From positions 26,527-39,062 of the forward strand of contig DKVL01000002.1 of assembly GCA_002491195.1 (NCBI GenBank): a DNA stretch of 12,536 nt, in the 5' to 3' direction. Source of the stretch: Lachnospiraceae bacterium UBA7179. GTDB taxonomy: Bacteria; Bacillota; Clostridia; Lachnospirales; Lachnospiraceae. Below the pieces are notes generated by a model. The model was not told where the DNA came from and searched no databases. It was given only the letters and a program-made list of their open reading frames with translations. A program made the position numbers and the translations under genes. Each line of letters starts with the position of its first letter. Position 1 is the stretch's first letter. Positions 7,680 to 12,536 of the stretch are shown piece after piece.

Positions 7680-8648
7680 ATGGCAATACACAACAAATCG
7701 CATAGTAATTCGGCTTTGATGACGATTAATAAAATGAATTCAAATCATATAAAACATAAGACTAGCGTAGACTTTCATATTCCAGGCGTAACGAACTGTA
7801 TTCTTTTGAACGAGGACTGCATAGATTTGTTGAAGAGCCTGCCAGACGAATCAGTGCAGCTGATATTGATTGATCCACCATACAATTTGGACTTGGCGGG
7901 ATGGGATACATATGAAAATTATATCGACTGGGCTGCCAGGTGGCTGGACGAGGCTTACCGCGTATTGTCGAAAAGCGGCAATATGGTTGTCTTTGGGGGC
8001 ACGCAATTTCAGGATGTGAAAAGTGGGGATCTGATAGAAATCATATACTATTGCAGGCATAAAACAAAATTTCGCCTGGTCAATACCATTATATGGTATT
8101 ATAAAAATGGGATGTCTGCGCACAGGTATTTTGCCAATCGGCATGAAGAGGTGATATGGTTGACGAAGACGGACAAATATTACTTCGATTTGGATTCGGT
8201 CAGGGTAAAATACAGTGAGAAAGATTTGGAATCGGCATTAAAGGACAAGAGATTAAACCCAGACAATGTGCGTAAGGGGAAAAACCCTACTAATGTGTGG
8301 GAAATCGGCAGATTAAACGGTAATTCGCTTGAAAGAGTCGGACACCCGACACAGAAACCTTTGGAAATCATACGAAGGCTTGTAAAGGCGTTATCGTATC
8401 CGGATGCGGTCGTTTTGGATTTTTTTGCGGGGAGTGGGACAACGGGACGGGTGTGCATCGAGGAAAAACGCAATTGCATCATGTGTGACACAGATGCCGA
8501 ATCAAGGGAGTACTTTGCAAGGCATTTGGAAAATATGAATCATACGAAACTGGCTCAACCGTTTGTGATGAATGACACTTTGGCAGATTTTTTTCGTGAG
8601 ATCAATGAACGCTTCGGTGATTTGGATAATGAGGCGGTCAATAAGTGA
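7680..8648 (+). CDS. M.RsrI-like beta-class adenine DNA methyltransferase, predicted GAATTC
   Basis: Predicted to methylate adenine in GAATTC and protect the chromosome from the endonuclease encoded just upstream. With the ATG at 7680 it has 322 residues. The order is that of beta-class enzymes: motif IV DPPYNL (65-70) first, then a long central region, HPTQKPL, and the AdoMet-binding motif I DFFAGSGTTG (247-256) near the end. NGMSA.R.FANRHEE, DKRLNP and RLNGNSLERVGHPTQKP match M.RsrI by recall, as does the Asn/His/Ser-rich start MAIHNKSHSN. It is unlike M.EcoRI, which has a different motif order. The ATG is preferred to the in-frame TTG at 7662 because AAAGGG (7665-7670) stands nine bases before the ATG and the resulting N-terminus matches M.RsrI. 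It is 51 bases downstream of the endonuclease gene and holds one GAATTC site (7736). Confidence 0.93.
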   Translation: MAIHNKSHSNSALMTINKMNSNHIKHKTSVDFHIPGVTNCILLNEDCIDLLKSLPDESVQLILIDPPYNLDLAGWDTYENYIDWAARWLDEAYRVLSKSGNMVVFGGTQFQDVKSGDLIEIIYYCRHKTKFRLVNTIIWYYKNGMSAHRYFANRHEEVIWLTKTDKYYFDLDSVRVKYSEKDLESALKDKRLNPDNVRKGKNPTNVWEIGRLNGNSLERVGHPTQKPLEIIRRLVKALSYPDAVVLDFFAGSGTTGRVCIEEKRNCIMCDTDAESREYFARHLENMNHTKLAQPFVMNDTLADFFREINERFGDLDNEAVNK

Positions 8649-8673
8649 ACAGGCGGTGGTTGTGATGGGAATA

Positions 8674-9393
8674 CTATGACGAGTAATGAGACAATCGTTT
8701 TAACGATGCTTTTACGTATGCATTGTTTGTGTCGCTGCCTATAAATCTGCGATGATTTTTTAATGCGGCCTCGCCAGTCGTGCCAACACCCATAAAGGGA
8801 TCAAAAACGATGTCGTTCGGATTTGAGGCAGTTAGCAGGAGGTGCTCTACTAACGCAAGCGGTTTTTGGGTGGGATGTTTTGGTTCCATGATTTTTTCAG
8901 GATACTTGCAAGATGGGCATTCAAAAAAATTATGCATTTGTGACTGGGATGAGAAATTCCATGTGTGGTTTTTGTTCCATAGGCAAATAACAAGTTCGCA
9001 GCTGTTTAAAAAACTGTTTTTGTATACGCTTTCGGTTGGTGTGGTTTTGTGCCATACAAATATCTGGAATGTAGAAAAAACAGGATTGAATGCATCATAC
9101 CATTGACCTAGCAATGAGTAACTGGTAAAAATAAATATGTTTCCCGTGGGCTTAAGTATGCGCGTGAATGGACCGACATAGTCGTGAGGAAATATGGGAA
9201 TATTATCCCAGGGCGCGATGTCGTTGTGTATAGTTTTCCCATTGGCAAGATGTATGTTGCCACGGGAGAAAGGAGCCAAATTATATGGGGGATCGGTTAA
9301 GATCAGATCAACAGATGCGTTTGGAATTCTTTGCATAAAAGACAAATTGTCTTCGTTGAACAGTTTGTATTTTTTTGTATTCGTGCTAAACAA
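8674..9393 (-). CDS. Second beta-class DNA methyltransferase, target unknown
   Basis: A 239-residue methyltransferase of a different subfamily from its neighbour. Motif IV DPPYNL is at 34-39, HPTQKPL at 173-179 and the AdoMet motif DPFMGVGTTG at 198-207, again beta-class order. DPPY favours N6-adenine over N4-cytosine as product, but this is not decisive. The recognition region (about 45-165) includes FSRGNIHLANGK and a lone Cys-X2-Cys (CPSCK). No ATG fits: the start is TTG at 9393, with AAGGAGGT (9405-9398) four bases upstream, and translation then begins directly before the first conserved block. Its stop lies 25 bases from that of the M.RsrI-like gene, in convergent orientation. It may protect against another enzyme, add a second specificity, or be a phage-type orphan methylase; the sequence does not decide. 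It holds one GAATTC site (9324). Confidence 0.88.
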   Translation of the reverse strand: MFSTNTKKYKLFNEDNLSFMQRIPNASVDLILTDPPYNLAPFSRGNIHLANGKTIHNDIAPWDNIPIFPHDYVGPFTRILKPTGNIFIFTSYSLLGQWYDAFNPVFSTFQIFVWHKTTPTESVYKNSFLNSCELVICLWNKNHTWNFSSQSQMHNFFECPSCKYPEKIMEPKHPTQKPLALVEHLLLTASNPNDIVFDPFMGVGTTGEAALKNHRRFIGSDTNNAYVKASLKRLSHYSS

Positions 9394-9397
9394 TGCA

Positions 9398-9405
9398 ACC
9401 TCCTT
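9398..9405 (-). promoter_or_regulatory. Strong Shine-Dalgarno that fixes the TTG start of the second methyltransferase
   Basis: AAGGAGGT (minus strand, 9405 to 9398) is a near-perfect anti-16S match, spaced four bases from the TTG at 9393. No ATG in frame lies nearby, so this site decides the start. A strong site joined to a weak start codon would set a moderate translation rate. Confidence 0.8.
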
Positions 9406-9494
9406 GATTTATAGAAACGATTGAAAAGATGAAAGAAACAACGAATGCATACTATCATATCCAATGCAATTAGTCAATGGAACTGTCATAAAAA

Positions 9495-9722
9495 ATGAAA
9501 ATTTGGTTTGATGTATGCAAGGTGCGAGACAAAAGGGAGGGATTGCAGCAATTTCTGAGAGATTTATTTGACGAGGAATGGAACAGCTGTCGCGCAGATG
9601 ACCTTGATCCCCCAAAAACAACTTAAAAACGCATAGGTATAGCGGAAGGGAAATTCACAGTCCCGGATGAATTTGATGAGTGGGATAAAGAAGTTGAGGA
9701 AATGTTTGGGGGAGAGGTTTGA
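9495..9722 (+). pseudogene. Broken reading frame ending in an antitoxin-like tail
   Basis: One frame holds 43 codons from ATG 9495 (MKIWFDVCKVRDKREG...), an in-frame TAA at 9624-9626, and then 31 more codons to TGA 9720-9722. The second piece reads KRIGIAEGKFTVPDEFDEWD and ends in EVEEMFGGEV. By recall this resembles the C-terminal tail of small clostridial antitoxin-type proteins (Phd/YefM- or DUF2281-like), which serves to bind a toxin; the exact family is uncertain. The first piece is not recognised, and its ATG has no Shine-Dalgarno. No start codon or ribosome site serves the second piece, and no toxin gene lies next to it. The simplest reading is a decayed antitoxin gene or the joined ends of two decayed genes. 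Elsewhere in the gap before this (9394-9494) I see only the Shine-Dalgarno of the methyltransferase. Confidence 0.45.
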
Positions 9723-9752
9723 AAATTCTATTAGATTGGAGAGAATGAACTT

Positions 9753-10127
9753 ATGGATATTATAGCTGAACTTATAGAATGCCTTAACAATATTGATTAT
9801 AAATTCTTTGATGAGGATTCCTTAAATGAACTGCTAGATTCCAGAGACAGCGCACCGTTTGACACGGAGTGGTGCCGGGTTGCTGAGGAGATCAGCGCAT
9901 TAAAAAATGATCAGAATTATCCTGTTGAAAAGGAAGAAGAGCAGGATGAAATAAGAGAGAAGGCATTTATGATCATTGAGCAAAATATGGAGAGTGAGCT
10001 TGCGGATTATGTTTCTGACGATTTTGGATTGATCTATGACAGCCTTGTGTTGGATTATAACGATGAATGGCTTGATAAGATGATAGAGGAGTACAGGAAT
10101 GGTAGAATCCCTGCGGGGGAACTATAA
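9753..10127 (+). CDS. Small acidic protein of unknown function
   Basis: A 124-residue protein that I do not recognise with confidence. It is rich in Asp and Glu throughout, has no signal peptide or membrane segment, and appears mainly helical, with a highly charged middle (KEEEQDEIREK near 80-90) that could form a short coiled coil. Conserved-looking patches are FFDEDSLNELLDSRDSAPFD near 18-37 and YNDEWLDKMIEEYRNG near 102-117. GGAGAG (9738-9743) stands nine bases before the ATG, so expression is plausible. Size, acidity and position in an accessory stretch are like those of polymorphic-toxin immunity proteins, but no toxin gene is in view, so that is only a possibility. It is 30 bases after the antitoxin-like remnant and 90 bases before the propeller gene. 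Confidence 0.75.
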   Translation: MDIIAELIECLNNIDYKFFDEDSLNELLDSRDSAPFDTEWCRVAEEISALKNDQNYPVEKEEEQDEIREKAFMIIEQNMESELADYVSDDFGLIYDSLVLDYNDEWLDKMIEEYRNGRIPAGEL

Positions 10128-10217
10128 TATAGCTCTACAGATGGAAGATGCGAATAAGAGAATCACCACTGCATTATGATGAGAACGCTGTTGAACAATA
10201 TTGGAGGTGACAGCAGT

Positions 10218-11387
10218 ATGAAAACGTTATGGGAGTATGATCTGCCTACAAGTGAAAGGCCAAACGACTATGATTATGAATCGCCAATTTTGATCAGAAA
10301 CGGTTTCGTGTATTATATCAGTAGATCTGTCAATGATCAAAAGCTGCTGCATCTGATTGATATGAAAAATGGTACGGGTAGAACGCAATTGCTCCAAGCG
10401 GAAAATCTGTGCCTGCCCAACGAGTATTTTTTTATTGAGTATAAAGAGCAGGTTATCCTATATGCAGACGATCTGTTTATTTATCATAAAGGAGAGTTGG
10501 ACAAGGCGGTCGAACTGACCCGGAAGGGAAGCGTGAAAACACATCTGCTGCTCGAAAACAGATTGATTATGTCCTGTAGTAAGAAGCAGGATGTACTGCT
10601 TTGTTGCTATGATCTGGATACGCGCTGTGTAGAATGGGAAATGGATATCACAAATTCGAGTAACTATATAGCTGGTGAATTAGCGATTTGTGAGAATCTG
10701 ATTACCTGTTATGGAAGGGATCAACTGCTATTCCTCGAATGTGACACGGGGAATATCGCTTATTCCATAAAACTTTCAAGGATTGATAAATTATTCTGTC
10801 CGATCAAAATAGATAATGAGAATATGCTGATCGGATATACAAACTGGACAAATGCCGGAATTTTGAAATACAATTTCCGGAAAAAAGAGATCGTCTGGCG
10901 GCATAAACGTAAATTTCAAGGTCCGCAGCTCAAATGCAAAATCTATCAGCAAAACGATCTTGTTTTCTGGGTAAAGAACAGCACAGAGCTGATTGCGCTC
11001 AATATTGAGACTGGAGATGAAAGATATCATTTGCAGACGGCACCCTGGTTGTATACAGATCTGCAGTTTTTACAAAATGACTTCATCTATGGAACTTCAG
11101 GAGCTGACGGTTATATCAACAGTGTCGAGACAAAAAGCGGTGAGAGAAAGTGGTCTGTTTTTTTGAAAAACGGCTGTGTTTATTACGATCTATGTGGTGA
11201 TTCTGTTATTGTTGGAGATTATGATAAGACATTAAAACAGATTTCTTTTATGAACGGTGTAATATTGCAGAATTATCCTACCGATGGCGAAGTAGTAGGG
11301 AGAATAAGAGTATTTGACGACTGCATCTATACTGTCCTTTGGGGAAATGAAAAAAAGGGAGTGCGGTTCGTCAAAGTCTTGATATAA
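10218..11387 (+). CDS. PQQ-like beta-propeller repeat protein
   Basis: A 389-residue protein built of repeated beta-blade motifs of the PQQ/quinoprotein type, each a strand pair with a D/E-x-x-T/S-G-x-x-x-W-like turn. Visible units are LIDMKNGTGR (46-55), CYDLDTRCVEWE (130-141), FLECDTGNIAYS (172-183), KYNFRKKEIVWRHK (217-230), LIALNIETGDERY (258-270) and SVETKSGERKWS (302-313), consistent with a six- to eight-bladed propeller. It has no signal peptide, so it is probably cytoplasmic and a binding or scaffold protein; no catalytic residues for a quinoprotein dehydrogenase are apparent. The ATG at 10218 follows GGAGGTGA (10203-10210) at seven bases; an upstream in-frame ATG at 10176 has no ribosome site. 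The stop TAA is the first triplet of the palindromic element that follows. Function is unknown. Confidence 0.8.
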   Translation: MKTLWEYDLPTSERPNDYDYESPILIRNGFVYYISRSVNDQKLLHLIDMKNGTGRTQLLQAENLCLPNEYFFIEYKEQVILYADDLFIYHKGELDKAVELTRKGSVKTHLLLENRLIMSCSKKQDVLLCCYDLDTRCVEWEMDITNSSNYIAGELAICENLITCYGRDQLLFLECDTGNIAYSIKLSRIDKLFCPIKIDNENMLIGYTNWTNAGILKYNFRKKEIVWRHKRKFQGPQLKCKIYQQNDLVFWVKNSTELIALNIETGDERYHLQTAPWLYTDLQFLQNDFIYGTSGADGYINSVETKSGERKWSVFLKNGCVYYDLCGDSVIVGDYDKTLKQISFMNGVILQNYPTDGEVVGRIRVFDDCIYTVLWGNEKKGVRFVKVLI

Positions 11388-11556
11388 CCAGTACTCCATC
11401 CGACCAGAAATTGCACTGCCAGTGCTGGATATTTTGTCAGTCTGCAAGGCGGAGGAGGGAAGCGATGCGGTGGCATCGTTGACTGACGACAACACGGCAG
11501 ATGGCAAAATAGACGGTGCTGAAAGTGCAGTTACTGGCCGGATGGAGTGCTAGTTA
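11385..11556. mobile_element. MITE-like palindromic element with imperfect terminal inverted repeats
   Basis: The ends 11385-11417 and 11524-11556 are inverted repeats of 33 bases with about six mismatches; the core of the left end reads CTCCATCCGACCAG and of the right end, reversed, CTCCATCCGGCCAG. Weaker complementarity continues inward (both sides carry GCACT and TATTTTG blocks in matching places) to a perfect central hairpin, CGATGC-GGTG-GCATCG (11463-11478). The whole unit of about 172 bases could thus fold as one long imperfect hairpin. It encodes no transposase. It fills the gap between the propeller stop codon and the Shine-Dalgarno of the next gene. No clear target duplication is seen. 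A diverged copy of its left end lies at 12469. A non-autonomous transposon is the favoured reading; a REP-type repeat is the alternative. Confidence 0.65.
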
Positions 11557-11570
11557 CGGAGGCAAAAACG

Positions 11571-12386
11571 ATGAGCAAAATATTGTGTTCTACAGGAGCA
11601 TTACTGCAATATGGTGGAGATTACAAAATACTAGAGCTGCTTTCGAAACAGCTGATGTGCGACGGTTATGAATTTATGATGGATCGTCCATATTATGAGG
11701 AAATGGAGGAACTGAAAAGATATTTTCAGGAAATGAGACTGTATATTCCTGTTGTTCACTGCGAAAAGAGTATCGGTGAAAATATCAGTAAGGGCGGTCA
11801 GTCAGAATGGAGCGATGCATTTGAAAAGTTTGAGATCATTTGTGATATCGCTCAAAGTATGGGTGCAGAGAAAATGGTAATCCATCTGTGGGATGGTAGG
11901 ACTTCAGATTCTCATTTTCAGAATAATTTGTCTGGCTATTATCATTTCAATGAGATATCCAAAAGATATGGACTTGATCTGCTGGTAGAAAACGTAGTCT
12001 GCAATGTGGAGAACCCGATGAAGCGCTTCTGTGAGCTCAGAGACAGCTATCCGGACATTCATTTTGTCTTTGATACAAAGATGGCAGCGTTCCACGACCA
12101 GTTGAATCTGCTGTATGATACAGAATACAGATGGCTGTGGCAGGAGGGGCATATCTGTCATTATCATGTGAATGATTATTCTGGTGGATATATGGACTGG
12201 GAAAATCTCAGGTCACTTCCGATCGGAAAAGGGAAGATTGATTTTACCCGGTTTTTTGAATTTCTGATTCAGGTCAGATATGACGGTTTTTTGACGGTGG
12301 AAGCGACGGCGCATAATGATGAGGGTGTTGTTGATGTTGAACTGTTAAACGAGCAATTTCGATATATCAGAGCACATCTTATTTGA
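11571..12386 (+). CDS. Sugar phosphate isomerase/epimerase-type TIM-barrel protein
   Basis: A 271-residue member of the xylose isomerase-like TIM-barrel superfamily (AP endonuclease 2 fold), which includes IolE, IolI and many ketose epimerases. Candidate metal ligands stand at barrel strand ends in the usual order: Glu140 (LLVEN), Asp168 (FVFDTK), His199 (YHVND) and Glu244 (LTVEAT), with His63 (VVHCEK) and His105 (VIHLWD) also at strand ends. PIGKGKIDF (217-225) followed by YDGFLTVEA is the typical C-terminal signature of these enzymes. The substrate cannot be told from sequence, and no sugar transporter or kinase lies nearby. The ATG at 11571 has GGAGG (11558-11562) eight bases upstream; an upstream in-frame GTG at 11547 lies inside the repeat element. 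The ribosome site begins two bases after the element, so the gene's leader is formed by it. Confidence 0.85.
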   Translation: MSKILCSTGALLQYGGDYKILELLSKQLMCDGYEFMMDRPYYEEMEELKRYFQEMRLYIPVVHCEKSIGENISKGGQSEWSDAFEKFEIICDIAQSMGAEKMVIHLWDGRTSDSHFQNNLSGYYHFNEISKRYGLDLLVENVVCNVENPMKRFCELRDSYPDIHFVFDTKMAAFHDQLNLLYDTEYRWLWQEGHICHYHVNDYSGGYMDWENLRSLPIGKGKIDFTRFFEFLIQVRYDGFLTVEATAHNDEGVVDVELLNEQFRYIRAHLI

Positions 12387-12402
12387 TCACCATAAGGATA
12401 TC

Positions 12403-12501
12403 ATGAAATTGTCAGTAGACTTGTATCAGATTATGGCAAAGAGCCTTGGACGCAATAGAACATGCTCTAGTGCTCTATCCGGCCAGAAATTAGACTCGTG
12501 A
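12403..12501 (+). other. Short open frame running into a repeat, possibly a gene remnant
   Basis: A frame of 32 codons (MKLSVDLYQIMAKSLGRN...) starts at ATG 12403, with AGGA four bases upstream, which is tight. From about codon 22 its sequence is that of the repeat end at 12469, and it stops at TGA 12499-12501. Either a gene was cut by insertion of the repeat or the frame is chance. I do not recognise the 20-odd unique residues. Confidence 0.25.
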
Positions 12502-12536
12502 ACCGCCTGTTTTGCACCATTGCGTCGTTAAAATTT
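12469..12536 (+). repeat. Second, diverged copy of the palindromic element's left end (cut by window edge)
   Basis: Bases 12469-12496 match the left end of the element at 11390-11417 in 23 of 28 positions, in the same orientation, including a ten-base identical block CCAGAAATT plus flanking C. Further in, similarity falls off, with only a GTTTTG/ATTTTG block and a following TGC in comparable places. The window ends before the opposite arm could appear. This shows the terminal sequence is a dispersed repeat and not a private feature of one gene gap. Confidence 0.6.

Noticed and set aside
9408..9436. TATAAA (9413-9408, minus strand) as a -10 box for the second methyltransferase.
   Set aside because: No -35 box better than three of six is at proper spacing, and the RNA start would fall in the Shine-Dalgarno sequence.
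9409..9621. A 70-codon frame on the minus strand in the gap before the acidic-protein gene.
   Set aside because: There is no recognisable domain, it overlaps the antitoxin-like remnant, and its composition does not look like a real protein.

Overview
The window looks like chromosomal DNA of an anaerobic Firmicute of the Clostridia, most likely Lachnospiraceae. The reasons are the long clostridial-type PRPP synthetase, a DUF512 (PDZ plus radical-SAM-like) gene followed by der, plsY and gpsA, moderate GC and purine-rich Shine-Dalgarno sites. The family assignment is inference from memory of such genomes; no search was run.

Left part (1-6706), housekeeping. The 3' part of tyrS reads rightwards and meets leftward prs at a perfect 12-bp hairpin that can end transcription in both directions. 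prs and the DUF512 gene diverge from a short region in which two good sigma-A-type promoters interlock, so only one can hold polymerase at a time. The rightward promoter appears to drive DUF512, der, plsY and gpsA, which join translation/ribosome assembly (Der) to phospholipid synthesis: GpsA makes glycerol-3-phosphate and PlsY acylates it. A 79-bp cruciform-like palindrome lies in the DUF512-der gap.

Middle part (6786-9393), a restriction-modification island directly behind gpsA. The first gene is a clear EcoRI-family endonuclease with its catalytic Asp/Glu/Lys and DNA-contact residues in place. The second is a beta-class adenine methyltransferase that resembles M.RsrI, not M.EcoRI; RsrI of Rhodobacter pairs the same two kinds of protein. 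The predicted target is GAATTC. A second, different beta-class methyltransferase faces them convergently, starting at TTG behind a near-perfect Shine-Dalgarno; its target is unknown. All three GAATTC sites that I found by eye lie one each inside these three genes.

Right part (9394-12536), accessory DNA. It holds a broken antitoxin-like reading frame, a small very acidic protein of unknown function, a cytoplasmic PQQ-type beta-propeller protein, and a sugar-phosphate isomerase/epimerase-type TIM barrel with an intact metal-site pattern. A palindromic element of about 170 bp with 33-bp imperfect inverted ends fills the gap between the last two genes. A diverged end of the same element family appears again at the right edge of the window, which marks this part as repeat-rich and probably plastic. 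No tRNA, rRNA, CRISPR array or intact transposase gene was seen.
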